The notes: a model not told the origin generated them from the letters alone. A stretch of 64,000 nt of DNA from Solitalea canadensis DSM 3403 (GCF_000242635.2 NC_017770.1:1302001-1366000); one strand, 5' to 3'. Shown: positions 26,792-35,982, counted from the first letter of the stretch. A program made the numbers and translations.

Positions 26792-26819
26792 GAGGGATAA
26801 AATGTGTTATTTGAATAGT
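26792..26819 (+). promoter_or_regulatory. 21-bp direct-repeat regulatory site, copy 7
   Basis: GAGGGATAAAAT at 26792 and GAATAGT at 26813 are 21 bp apart. The 12-bp distal half differs from that of copy 1 (GAGCGATAAAAT) at one base, although the sites are 17 kb apart. Downstream is the structured element ending at 27108. Confidence 0.6.
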
Positions 26820-27009
26820 ATTCTGAATGTTTATAAAGAACTTATTTTAAAACTAAAGTAATTTGGCAATTTTTTACTTTCTCTAGTAAAATTAAGTATG
26901 GCCGAATTGAGTATTTATTTGTCTTTTAGGGTTAGAGGAATTAAGATCCTTATTTAATATTTGTAATACCAATTTGTTTTAAAGAGAGCGTAGAACAATT
27001 TTGGATTTA

Positions 27010-27108
27010 TTTTGGTTCCTTCGGTATGAACCGCCCGGTTAAATTACTAGAAGGTTTGGTTTAATTGTTAACAAAGACCGTTTCATTTATGAAACGGTCT
27101 TATTTTTG
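27010..27108 (+). ncRNA. Putative structured small RNA with strong terminator
   Basis: GGTTC/GAACC forms a hairpin at about 27015-27033. The element ends in a perfect 11-bp terminator stem, AGACCGTTTCA / TGAAACGGTCT (27075-27100), followed by TATTTTT. No ORF lies between the direct-repeat site at 26792 and this terminator. The 5' end is uncertain. Confidence 0.4.
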
Positions 27109-27165
27109 CTATCTAATTGTTACTTAAGGAATCTATTAGTACAATAAATTAACTTTAAAGTTTCC

Positions 27166-27173
27166 TATATTTG
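27166..27173 (+). promoter_or_regulatory. TANNTTTG -7 promoter box
   Basis: TATATTTG matches the Bacteroidota -7 consensus exactly. It lies 5 bp before a short ORF (27178), implying either a leaderless message or transcription of an RNA from about 27180. No clear -33 element is visible. Confidence 0.45.
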
Positions 27174-27177
27174 TAAT

Positions 27178-27339
27178 ATGTTCACACCAAGAGACATATC
27201 GTTATATTCTGTATTTTCACATGCCTATATGGTGAAAAAGGGAATTGGTGTGGCTAATTCCACGGGTAACACTTCCTTACGGAAAGAGATTGTTAATAAA
27301 CTTCCTTTCTTTTCTGCCAACAAAGACTTTAATAAGTAG
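27178..27339 (+). CDS. Small 53-residue protein, unknown
   Basis: The ATG at 27178 opens a 53-codon frame (MFTPRDISLYSVFSHAYMVK, ending FFSANKDFNK). It is polar with no signal peptide and no recognised family. A perfect -7 box lies 5 bp upstream. A GC-rich hairpin (GCCCCGAATCC / GGGTTCGGGGGC, about 27338-27385) follows the stop. It could be a real small protein, a leaderless message, or a structured RNA. The remaining gap to 27558 shows nothing else. Confidence 0.35.
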   Translation: MFTPRDISLYSVFSHAYMVKKGIGVANSTGNTSLRKEIVNKLPFFSANKDFNK

Positions 27340-27558
27340 CCCCGAATCCGCTTCAAGATATTAACATAATTGGGTTCGGGGGCATTTGCTAACCGGCCGC
27401 ATAAAATCGCTTTAATATTTTAGCTGCAAAATATCAGCTTAAGCAGTACAACTTCCGGTCTATCAAGTAAATGCATACGATCCATTATCTGAAGCATCCA
27501 AAGCAGTATATCAGATAAAAATAAATACACATAATGTTTAATTAAATTATGAATTAGT

Positions 27559-27930
27559 ATGAAAAATTTAATTTCAATTACAGAAAAAGATCAGCGTTTG
27601 TTACTAGATGCACTAAATAAAAGTACAATGCCTTCTCATAATAGACAGAAGTTGGAAGATGAGTTGAAGAATGCCAAAATTTATAAGGAAAGCGAATTGC
27701 CGGTTGATGTTATTTGCCTTAATTCTGAAATAGAACTTTTGGAAGTTGATAATGAGAAGAAAATGAAAATAAAATTAGTTTTACCTAATGAAGCTGATAT
27801 GAAAACGCAAAAAGTTTCGGTATTAGCTCCAATAGGAATTGCCTTGATTGGCTATAGAAAAGGTGATATGGTGGACTGGGAAATGCCAAATGGCCTAAAG
27901 AAATTCCAAATATTAGATGTTGCCAATTAA
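27559..27930 (+). CDS. Rnk/GreA-GreB C-terminal-domain protein
   Basis: This 123-residue protein has a short N-terminal helical arm (TEKDQRLLLDALNKSTMPSH) and the GreA/GreB C-terminal FKBP-like domain (VICLNSEIELLEVDNEKKMK, VSVLAPIGIALIGYRKGDMV). Like Rnk, it lacks the long acidic coiled coil that enters the RNA polymerase secondary channel, so it probably binds polymerase without cleavage stimulation (family knowledge). It is convergent with another Gre-like gene. Confidence 0.85.
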   Translation: MKNLISITEKDQRLLLDALNKSTMPSHNRQKLEDELKNAKIYKESELPVDVICLNSEIELLEVDNEKKMKIKLVLPNEADMKTQKVSVLAPIGIALIGYRKGDMVDWEMPNGLKKFQILDVAN

Positions 27931-27968
27931 TGGATGATTGCATCAATTTTCAATAAAAATCAAATGAG

Positions 27969-27996
27969 AAAGCCTGGTTAGTCCAGGCTTTTCTTA
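27969..27996. terminator. Convergent terminator between two Gre-like genes
   Basis: AAAGCCTGG pairs with CCAGGCTTT (5-nt loop), followed by TCTTATTAT. The A-rich left flank lets it serve the gene on the opposite strand as well. Confidence 0.7.
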
Positions 27997-28449
27997 TTAT
28001 AAGAGTTCATTTACTTGGTAATCCTTCCCATTAAATCTGATCGAATCTCCTCTCTTTAATTTTAATAGTTTATTTCCTATAGGGGATACAGGAGAAACAG
28101 CAAAATATATTGTTCCATCAATGTCTATGGCTCCAGCACTTATGGATAGGTAGAAATTGCCATTGTTGGTGATAACAAGGCTCCCGTTTTGGGCAACTGT
28201 TGATTGTTGTTGAGGATCAATAAGCGATAATGCTTGTTTTAACTTTAATGCCTCATTTAATTGTGCCGTATTGCGGTCAATTTCTTGCTGCATCATTTCA
28301 CGGGTAGTTTCGTATTTATCACCTGCACTGCTTTTGGTGTCGTCAGAAGCGGCCTCTTTTGCTGATGCAATTGCATTTTCAATGGTTTTTACTCGTTGGT
28401 CAATATAAAATTGACAAGCTTCGTATATGTGCTGTTTTATTGTATTCAT
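27997..28449 (-). CDS. GreA/GreB-like elongation-factor-type protein with N-terminal coiled coil
   Basis: This 150-residue protein has an N-terminal helical hairpin (about 1-75: YIDQRVKTIENAIASAKEAA, then YETTREMMQQEIDRNTAQLN) and a C-terminal Gre-like domain (LSISAGAIDIDGTIYFAVSP, SPIGNKLLKLKRGDSIRFNG). The Bacteroidota family is often mislabelled 3-oxoacyl-ACP synthase. The acidic tip of the hairpin (EAASDDTKSSAGDKYE) could act in the polymerase secondary channel (inference). Confidence 0.8.
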   Translation of the reverse strand: MNTIKQHIYEACQFYIDQRVKTIENAIASAKEAASDDTKSSAGDKYETTREMMQQEIDRNTAQLNEALKLKQALSLIDPQQQSTVAQNGSLVITNNGNFYLSISAGAIDIDGTIYFAVSPVSPIGNKLLKLKRGDSIRFNGKDYQVNELL

Positions 28450-28620
28450 GAATTACAAAGAAACGAATTGAAACTTATTTGTTCTATTTTGATTATTCAC
28501 CGATTAAAATTCTAGTTCTACCGATAGAATATATGTTTTAGGCTGAAATTGGTTTTTATGAGTAACGGTTTGTCTATTTTTATCTAATCAATTCAATTCA
28601 ATTCAATAGTTAATATAAAG

Positions 28621-29541
28621 ATGGCATTACAAACAATTTTAGGGGCTGGAGGAGCAATAGGATCAGCATTAGCCAAAGAACTTCATAAATATACCAGCGA
28701 TATAAGATTGGTAAGCAGAAATCCTAAAAAGGTGAATCAGTTTGATGAACTTTTTCCAGCAGATCTTTCAGATCCGAAACAGGTTGATATTGCGATTGAG
28801 GGTTCGGCTGTTGTTTACCTGGTTGTTGGATTTGAATACTCAATAAAAGTATGGCAGGAAAAGTGGCCTGTATTAATGCAAAATGTTATTGAATCATGCA
28901 AAAAACACAATGCTCGTTTGGTGTTCTTTGATAACATTTATATGTATGATAGGGAGTTTCTGAATAAAATGACTGAAGATACTCCAATTCGCCCTACAAG
29001 CAAGAAAGGGGAGGTACGAGCTAAAGTTGTACAAATGCTTACGAATGAAATCCAATCCGGAAATTTGACTGCTTTAATTGCTCGGTCTGCAGATTTTATT
29101 GGAACTAAGAATAGCGTTTTGGTTGAAATGGTTTATAAGAATTTGAAAAAGGGGAAAAGTGCCAATTGGTTTGCAGATGCTAATAAATCGCACTCTTTTA
29201 CCTTTGTTGATGATGCAGCAAAGGGTACAGCTTTATTAGGAAATACACCAGATGCATATGGTGAAGTTTGGCATTTACCGACCGATAAGCATGCGCTAAC
29301 AGGAAAGCAATGGGTCGAATTGTTTGCAGATGAGCTGCATGTTAAGCCTAAGCTGATGGTTATGTCAACTTGGATGATGGGGATTTTAGGGTTGTTCGTT
29401 CCAATTTTGAAGGAGTTTAAGGAGATGGTGTATCAATATGATCGTGATTATGTTTTCGATAGTTCCAAATTTAACACTCGTTTCAATTTTACGCCGACTA
29501 CTCCTCAGGCTGCTGTAAAAGCTATTGCTGAAGCCATGTAA
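28621..29541 (+). CDS. NAD(P)-dependent epimerase/dehydratase-family protein
   Basis: This 306-residue Rossmann-fold protein has an N-terminal dinucleotide-binding motif GAGGAIGSALAKEL (G8-x-x-G-x-x-G type) and then RLVSRNPKKV. An FFDNIYMYDRE region takes the place of the short-chain YxxxK motif, and SFTFVDDAAKG occurs near residue 195. It resembles extended/atypical SDR proteins of the NmrA/epimerase group. The substrate is unknown. It stands alone, and its 3' end abuts the long tandem-repeat array. Confidence 0.85.
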   Translation: MALQTILGAGGAIGSALAKELHKYTSDIRLVSRNPKKVNQFDELFPADLSDPKQVDIAIEGSAVVYLVVGFEYSIKVWQEKWPVLMQNVIESCKKHNARLVFFDNIYMYDREFLNKMTEDTPIRPTSKKGEVRAKVVQMLTNEIQSGNLTALIARSADFIGTKNSVLVEMVYKNLKKGKSANWFADANKSHSFTFVDDAAKGTALLGNTPDAYGEVWHLPTDKHALTGKQWVELFADELHVKPKLMVMSTWMMGILGLFVPILKEFKEMVYQYDRDYVFDSSKFNTRFNFTPTTPQAAVKAIAEAM

Positions 29542-29544
29542 TTT

Positions 29545-30775
29545 TATAATAAACCATATAAGACAGATAAGATCATTTAAGAAAAACTTATATCATTTAT
29601 ATGCCTTGCATGGTTCATAAATAATAAACCATATAAGACAGATAAGATCATTTAAGAAAAACTTATATCATTTATATGCCTTGCATGGTTCATAAATAAT
29701 AAACCATATAAGACATATAAGGTCATTTAAGAAAAACTTATATTATTTATAAGCCTTGCATGATTCATAAATAATTAAACCATATAAGACAGATAAGATC
29801 ATTTAAGAAAAACTTATATCATTTATATGCCTTGCATGGTTCATAAATAATAAACCATATAAGACAGATAAGATCATTTAAGAAAAACTTATATCATTTA
29901 TATGCCTTGCATGGTTCATAAATAATAAACCATATAAGACAGATAAGATAAGATCATTTAAGAAAAACTTATATCATTTATATGCCTTGCATGGTTCATA
30001 AATAATAAACCATATAAGACATATAAGGTCATTTAAGAAAAACTTATATTATTTATAAGCCTTGCATGATTCATAAATAATTAAACCATATAAGACAGAT
30101 AAGATCATTTAAGAAAAACTTATATCATTTATATGCCTTGCATGGTTCATAAATAATAAACCATATAAGACAGATAAGATCATTTAAGAAAAACTTATAT
30201 CATTTATATGCCTTGCATGGTTCATAAATAATCAACCATATAAGACATATAAGGTCATTTAAGAAAAAAACTTATATGTTTCTTATATGCCTTATATGGT
30301 TCATAAATAATCAACCATATAAGAGATATAAGATCATTTAAGAAAAAAAACTTATATGTTTCTTATATGCCTTATATGGTTCATAAATAATCAACCATAT
30401 AAGAGTTATAAGATTATTTAAGAAAAAACTTATATGCTTCTTATATGCCTTATATGGTTCATAAATAATCAGCCATATAAGAGATATAAGATTATTTAAG
30501 AAAAAACTTATATGCTTCTTATATGCCTTATATGGTTCATAAATAATCAGCCATATAAGAGATATAAGATTATTTAAGAAAAAAACTTATCTGTTTCTTA
30601 TATGCCTTATATGGTTCAGAAATAATCAACCATATAAGATATATAAGATCATATAAGAAAAAAACTTATATGTTTCTTATATGCCTTATATGGTTCAGAA
30701 TAATCAACCATATAAGAGATATAAGATCATTTAAGAAAAAACTTATATGTTTCTTATATGCCTTATATGGTTTAA
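29545..30775. repeat. 16-copy tandem array of a 75-80 bp dyad-containing repeat
   Basis: Units start at about 29551, 29626, 29701, 29777, 29852, 29927, 30007, 30083, 30158, 30233, 30312, 30392, 30470, 30548, 30627 and 30705. Each carries CCATATAAGA near its left end and CTTATATG near its right end, so it can fold into a hairpin. There are two zones. Copies 1-10 (75-76 bp) end CCTTGCATGGTT. The later copies (78-80 bp) end CCTTATATGGTT, restoring full dyad symmetry with AACCATATAAG. A variant unit (AGACATATAAGG...) recurs at 29701 and 30007, indicating a 306-bp block duplication. The array fills the space between two convergent 3' ends. There are no unique spacers. Confidence 0.95.
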
Positions 30776-30779
30776 AATA

Positions 30780-33700
30780 CTACTCCTCCCAGCTGGCTGA
30801 AATAATACTGCCGTATTCTTCAGTGTTTTTAACCTGGAGATAAGTAGCAATTTCTTGTTGCATATCATCGACGTGAGATATTAAGCCAACAATTCGATTT
30901 TCTTTACGGAGCGATTTCAGAGTTTCGAATACATGATGCAATGAATCTTTGTCCAAAGAACCGAAGCCTTCATCCAGGAAAAAGAAATTTTGATTACCCT
31001 GGTTAAATTGTTGAATGTTATCAGCTAAAGCTAATGCAAGCGATAATGCCGCCTGAAATGTTTGTCCACCTGAAAGGGTTTTTACAGAACGAACCTGACC
31101 ATTATTTAGATTGTCCCTTATGATAAAACTTTCCGTTTCTTCATTAAGTTCAAGCGACAGCTGGTTTCGGCTAAATTTCATAAATCGTTCATTAGCGGCA
31201 AAACATAAGTTTCGGAGGTATACAACCGAGATAAAGCGTTCAAAACCATTAGCTTTAAATAAACGATCAAGGATGTCCAATTGAGATTTTCGGTCTTCAA
31301 GCTGTTGTTTATCTTTTACTAGTTGAGAAATACGGGCAAGCGCTTTTTTGCCATTTTCAATACTCACTTTAAGTTCCGCAAACTGAGCAGAGGTATGATT
31401 TAACAGATCCGATAAAGTACCTAATTCTGTCTCAAGCTGTAAATACAACATTTCATTGTAAGTTTTTTGAGCTATTGACTGTTCAATGTTTTTTACACGT
31501 TCTTCAGCAACTGCAATATTTTTTTTAAACTCACTTATTTCAATTCTAAATGACGCTATATCAATATTTTTTAATAGTGTTTTTAGTACCTCATCCTCCG
31601 ATAAGTTATCCGACTTTAATAAACCTGAAAAGCTTTCCTGTTTTTCGACAAGTAAAACTTTGATACTTGTAATTTGTCCACTAATGTTTTCTATAGCACC
31701 TGCAAATTGATTAATCTCTCTGCTTTTTACTTCTGACCGTTTGATTAGAGCATCTAGTTCTTGTTGAGCATCATTTAACCTATCTATTAGAAATCTAGAC
31801 TCATTTTTTAGTTCTTCTGCTGTTTTAGATTCAAAATCACTTTCATTTAGAACATCAAGATTGCTAACCAATGTATTGATTGCACCCTTACTTTCAGCTA
31901 GATCGTTCTTGAGTTTTATAACCCCATTTTCATATTTTTTTAAATCCTCGTTAGCCAGGTTAAATTGTTGATCGAGTAGAGTCTGCTCTTTATCAATTTG
32001 GTCCCTTTGCAGTTCCCAATCTTTGATAGAGGCTCTCATTTCATTTATTTGTTCAGGTCTATCAGGTGAGAAATTATCATAATTAAAAGATTGCTTATGT
32101 AGCGTTACTGCTTTTTCTTTCTCATCAACAACCAAGGCAATTTCATTTTCCTGAGAAATGATATGCTCTGTGCCCTGTTGATAGCCATTTGTCTCAATTA
32201 TTAACGCATTTAATGATTTGATTTGATTGTCAATTGTTTTCAAATCAGTATCCATCGATGCCAAAGCCTCGGTACTATGATGTGAAGCATATAAATTCGG
32301 ATGATGAGTAGATCCACAAAGTGGACAATTATCTCCTTCTAGCAAATTTTGGGCAAACTCAGCCAGTTTTTCAAAACTTTTAACTTCGAGCTGTTGGCTC
32401 AGTACTGATGTTTTATGCGTGTCTAGTTTTTTAATTTCATTTTGAAGAGAAGTCTTAAACGGTTCAATCTCCAATGGGAATTCCAATTTATGAACAGCTA
32501 GCTTTTGTGCAAAAGTTTCAGTCAAATAGGCTCTTTCGGCTTTTCGCTGTGCAAGTTGTGAGTTGATATTACTAAGGTCAGCTGATAGCTGTAGATGTTT
32601 ACCGAACCAATCGGTTAAATTGGCAAGTAATTCATGATTAGGTTTTCGTTCGTTTAACTTAGAGCGATTCGCTAATAAGGAGTCTTTTTTGTCTTTCAGC
32701 CCCTCAACTTCTTGCTGCTTATTATGAATAAGAGCTTCACCCTTTGAAATTCGTTCCTGAAGTACTTGTTCATTGGTTCTTAATTCTTTTAGCTGGGCAA
32801 TCGCTACTAATTCAGCGGCCTTTTTGAGCTGCTGATCTTTATTGTCTAAAGTTTGTTTTAAAACAGCTTCTCTTGCTGTTAATTGAGATAATTCTTGTTT
32901 ATGAATTTCTTGTTTTTGTTGATTGATTTTTAGCTGGTCATTAAGGTTGTTCAGTTCATGCTGTAAGCGTGTTTGCTCTTCAACAATAGCAAGGTAACGT
33001 TCTTTTGTACGTTCGAAATGCAGTAAATCTTTTTCTTTTTGAACTATTGTACTTTGTTGATCGACTAATAATGAAAGCTCTTTTCCTCTAAGAGTCAGCT
33101 CTTCCAATCGTTGTTTAAGTTCAACAAGCTCTTTCAGTACTAACTCTTTTTGTTTTTTCTCCAACTCAATCTTTTCCTTTTCGGCAGATAGAACAGTAAG
33201 TTGATTCTCTTTTTCTTGCAATTCTTCTTCAGAAATGGAACCTAAGCCAGTAAGTTCACCCTCTAAATAGGTTAATTGTGCCTTAACTTTATAGATCTTC
33301 TCTCTAGTTGTTTGCGCATAATCAAATTTATCGAGATTGAAAAGCTCCTTCATCATTTTGGTCCGCTCGGCCGGACCCAACTGGATAAACTCCTGGAACT
33401 TTCCTTGTGGAATTATCACCGTACGTTTAAAATTCTCATAAGAAATACCAATCACTTTTGATGCATCAGCAGATTCAAGTGGTTCCCAGTCGTTATTTTT
33501 CCATTGGTAAGCTTGTCGTTCAGGAGTGGGTACAAGTTGAAAGTTTTTGGTACTTCGTTTACTTTTTACAGTAAAACGATACAATAGCTGTTCAATTCCC
33601 GCTTTAAACTGAAAATCGATTAACATGGAATTAGAACGCATGTTCATCATGTTATAGGAACGGTTTTCCCGATTGTTCATCCGTTCAATATCTCCATAAA

Positions 33701-33860
33701 GAGCAAAAGTAATGGCCTCTAAAATGGTTGACTTTCCACTTCCCACTGCACCGAAAATGCCGAACAAATGATCTTGAGTTAATTTTTCAAAATCTACCAC
33801 ATGTTCATCTGCGTCTCTATATGAATAAATGCCTTTTAATGTTAATCGTACCGGAAGCAT
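30780..33860 (-). CDS. sbcC: Exonuclease SbcCD subunit C
   Basis: This 1026-residue SMC-like ATPase is the ATPase half of the SbcCD nuclease, which opens hairpins and processes DNA ends. The N-terminal Walker A reads GAVGSGKSTILEAITFALYG (about 36-55), with the Q-loop segment IIPQGKFQEF. Two long coiled coils flank a zinc hook near residue 510 (CPLCGSTHHP). The C-terminal signature is TLSGGQTFQAALSLALALAD and Walker B is FFFLDEGFGSLD. It lies 82 bp downstream of sbcD in the same direction. Its stop directly abuts an array of potentially hairpin-forming repeats, the kind of structure SbcCD cleaves. Confidence 0.95.
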   Translation of the reverse strand: MLPVRLTLKGIYSYRDADEHVVDFEKLTQDHLFGIFGAVGSGKSTILEAITFALYGDIERMNNRENRSYNMMNMRSNSMLIDFQFKAGIEQLLYRFTVKSKRSTKNFQLVPTPERQAYQWKNNDWEPLESADASKVIGISYENFKRTVIIPQGKFQEFIQLGPAERTKMMKELFNLDKFDYAQTTREKIYKVKAQLTYLEGELTGLGSISEEELQEKENQLTVLSAEKEKIELEKKQKELVLKELVELKQRLEELTLRGKELSLLVDQQSTIVQKEKDLLHFERTKERYLAIVEEQTRLQHELNNLNDQLKINQQKQEIHKQELSQLTAREAVLKQTLDNKDQQLKKAAELVAIAQLKELRTNEQVLQERISKGEALIHNKQQEVEGLKDKKDSLLANRSKLNERKPNHELLANLTDWFGKHLQLSADLSNINSQLAQRKAERAYLTETFAQKLAVHKLEFPLEIEPFKTSLQNEIKKLDTHKTSVLSQQLEVKSFEKLAEFAQNLLEGDNCPLCGSTHHPNLYASHHSTEALASMDTDLKTIDNQIKSLNALIIETNGYQQGTEHIISQENEIALVVDEKEKAVTLHKQSFNYDNFSPDRPEQINEMRASIKDWELQRDQIDKEQTLLDQQFNLANEDLKKYENGVIKLKNDLAESKGAINTLVSNLDVLNESDFESKTAEELKNESRFLIDRLNDAQQELDALIKRSEVKSREINQFAGAIENISGQITSIKVLLVEKQESFSGLLKSDNLSEDEVLKTLLKNIDIASFRIEISEFKKNIAVAEERVKNIEQSIAQKTYNEMLYLQLETELGTLSDLLNHTSAQFAELKVSIENGKKALARISQLVKDKQQLEDRKSQLDILDRLFKANGFERFISVVYLRNLCFAANERFMKFSRNQLSLELNEETESFIIRDNLNNGQVRSVKTLSGGQTFQAALSLALALADNIQQFNQGNQNFFFLDEGFGSLDKDSLHHVFETLKSLRKENRIVGLISHVDDMQQEIATYLQVKNTEEYGSIISASWEE

Positions 33861-33942
33861 TAGTAGCTGGTTGTTTTAGTGATAATAGTTAATTGATCAT
33901 GGTTCATGGTTCATAGATCATGGTTTGATGACTATAAATCAT

Positions 33943-35163
33943 TTAGTTATCTGTCATGATTTCTCTGAATAGTGCCATTAACTCAGGTGAAGGGGCTTGA
34001 TCTTTATTTTCGGATTTGAAGTATTCCACAAAGAGATCTTCAGGTTTCATGTTAAGATCTATTTGTCGTGATGACGAACCGCCACTAGTATTTTTAAATT
34101 TAATTTCTGGAATAATATTGATGATTCCTTCGTGTGTTTTATTCAGTCTTCGGCGTTCTTCAGCAGTCAGATAAGTGTCGGAAACAATGGTTACTTCCAC
34201 TAATGCATCTTGGTTGTTTAGTAACCATTCTACAGCGTTATCAATTGAGTCAAATTTTGATCGCAATAAACGTTTCCCTTTTTGTAAGGGAATATTGGTT
34301 CTTTTAACCTCTTTACCAGCCTCAGCGTCAATTAATACAACAAACTTCTGTTGGTTGCTCTCATTAAAACTATAAGCAAGGGGAGAACTGCAATATACGA
34401 TCGGATAAGGTCTTTTGTCAATTGTATGTCTCCTATGCAGGTGTCCTAATGCTACATATTGAAGTTCGGTAGGAAGATTTTCAGAATAAATAACCTGGGC
34501 GTTCCCTACAGCTAAAATAGATTTCTCATCATCAGGTTCTTCCGGTAACTCTTCTCCCTTTTTTGCAATGTATAGGTGGGCCGCTAAAAAATTCACCCCT
34601 TCATTATCCATGTATTTGGATGCAAGCTGCTGCCAATGCTCTTGCAAAAGCTGTCGAAGTGTTTCTTCAGGATTATCGTTACCTAAATATTTTCTTAAAC
34701 GAATTTCATTGGCATAAGGCGTTAATAGCATACGAAGAGGCGCAGTATGTCCTGGAAGTTTAAATTCTGCAAATCCTGCTTCCGACCGGATTAACTCAAG
34801 TCCTGTTTCCAGTTTAAAAGGATGAATTACCGCATTGGGGTAGCCTACAAACACGATCCCGCATTCACGCGCCAACGGATCAGGCGTATTGATACGGTCG
34901 GGAGAGTCGTGATTACCTGCAATAGCAATAACTAACGTTTTACCGTTATTCGATAAACGTTTAAGCGTTTTATAGAGTAATTCTATTGATTCAACTGGCG
35001 GATTAATTGTGTCAAATAGATCGCCGGCAACAATAACAACATCTACCTGCTCATTTTTGGCAATTTCACAGATCTCATCCATTACCTCCACTTGTTCAGG
35101 GTGGCGGGCAACAAAATCTAAACGCTTGCCGAGATGCCAGTCGGCTGTATGAAGTATTTTCAT
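33943..35163 (-). CDS. sbcD: Exonuclease SbcCD subunit D
   Basis: This 406-residue calcineurin-like phosphoesterase is the nuclease half of SbcCD. Metal-binding motifs are in order: MKILHTADWHLGKRL (1-15), VVIVAGDLFD, IAGNHDSPDR, and the later LAAHLYI and ALGHLHRRH. I chose the ATG at 35163 because the longer frame starts with TTG and family members begin MKILHTADWH. It is first in the sbcDC operon. The 82-bp gap to sbcC contains short ATGGTTCAT repeats. Confidence 0.95.
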   Translation of the reverse strand: MKILHTADWHLGKRLDFVARHPEQVEVMDEICEIAKNEQVDVVIVAGDLFDTINPPVESIELLYKTLKRLSNNGKTLVIAIAGNHDSPDRINTPDPLARECGIVFVGYPNAVIHPFKLETGLELIRSEAGFAEFKLPGHTAPLRMLLTPYANEIRLRKYLGNDNPEETLRQLLQEHWQQLASKYMDNEGVNFLAAHLYIAKKGEELPEEPDDEKSILAVGNAQVIYSENLPTELQYVALGHLHRRHTIDKRPYPIVYCSSPLAYSFNESNQQKFVVLIDAEAGKEVKRTNIPLQKGKRLLRSKFDSIDNAVEWLLNNQDALVEVTIVSDTYLTAEERRRLNKTHEGIINIIPEIKFKNTSGGSSSRQIDLNMKPEDLFVEYFKSENKDQAPSPELMALFREIMTDN

Positions 35164-35487
35164 TGAATACAGTTTCAAATTGCGAGTTTCCTATTTAATT
35201 TTTAGCAAATCAAGTAATGTTGGTAAACTGATTTTTGGATGTGGTTTAAATTCCCCATTATTGGTCTATTTGCCTCAAGAAAAAATAGATGGTTTGAATG
35301 CTAATTGCAATACGATAAAAAAGTATGAATTATATAGGCATTAGTAAAGTGCTGTTAACTAATAAATTAAGATTCAATTATTTACCAGTAATTAAAATTT
35401 TATATTTAAAAGTTAATTTTTTTGCCTTTCATCTATCTCCTTTGGCATTTTATTGGCATTTTTGCAGCCGAATAAAAAATATAAGGG
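35164..35487. other. Intergenic region between sbcD and a small beta-barrel gene
   Basis: 324 bp of AT-rich DNA must hold divergent promoters. A CATTTTTG box at 35457-35464 is one mismatch from the TANNTTTG -7 consensus and could drive the + strand gene at 35488. The short frames across this stretch look like chance. Confidence 0.3.
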
Positions 35488-35961
35488 ATGAAAAAATTAT
35501 TGTCGTTAACAATTATTGCGATTTTGTTTACAGTTGCATCTGCTAAAGCACAAAGTTATACAACTGCTTTAGGAGGTCGTTTAGGAAGTGAAAGTGGAAT
35601 CACATTAAAACATTTTGTGAAATCAAACGGTGCTTTAGAAGGAATTTTAGGTTTTGATAATCATAGCTGGGATTTAACTGGTTTATATGAAGTACATGGA
35701 AACGCATTCAGAGAGCCAGGGTTAGATTGGTTTGTAGGTGGTGGTGCTCACATTGGTTCTTACCGTTATAAGTATAACCATAATTATTATGAAAATGAAG
35801 TAAACTTTGGTTTAGATGGTATTTTAGGCTTAGAGTACACATTCAGTGGTGCGCCAATCAATATTGGTATCGACTGGAAACCGGAATTGAATTTCACTGG
35901 TTATGAGGGTTTTTATCCTGATAACTTTGCATTGTCTATTCGTTTTACATTTGGACGATAG
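35488..35961 (+). CDS. Small outer-membrane beta-barrel protein
   Basis: This 157-residue protein has a signal peptide (MKKLLSLTIIAILFTVASAK) and a mature part of alternating strands (TTALGGRLGSESGITLKHFV, EGILGFDNHSWDLTGLYEVH, DWFVGGGAHIGSYRY, INIGIDWKPELNFTGY) ending ALSIRFTFGR. This is typical of 8-strand outer-membrane barrels in Bacteroidota. AAGGG precedes the ATG. It is monocistronic with a good terminator. No function can be assigned. Confidence 0.85.
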   Translation: MKKLLSLTIIAILFTVASAKAQSYTTALGGRLGSESGITLKHFVKSNGALEGILGFDNHSWDLTGLYEVHGNAFREPGLDWFVGGGAHIGSYRYKYNHNYYENEVNFGLDGILGLEYTFSGAPINIGIDWKPELNFTGYEGFYPDNFALSIRFTFGR

Positions 35962-35982
35962 TTTATATAAGTTAAGTAAGAA

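Noticed and set aside
29545-30775. CRISPR array
   Set aside because: The units are contiguous and nearly identical along their whole length, with no unique spacers, and no cas genes are nearby. It is a tandem minisatellite.
35325-35546. 73-codon + strand frame upstream of and overlapping the beta-barrel gene
   Set aside because: It is AT-rich with chance composition, runs into the signal-peptide region of the clear gene at 35488 in another frame, and has no family resemblance.
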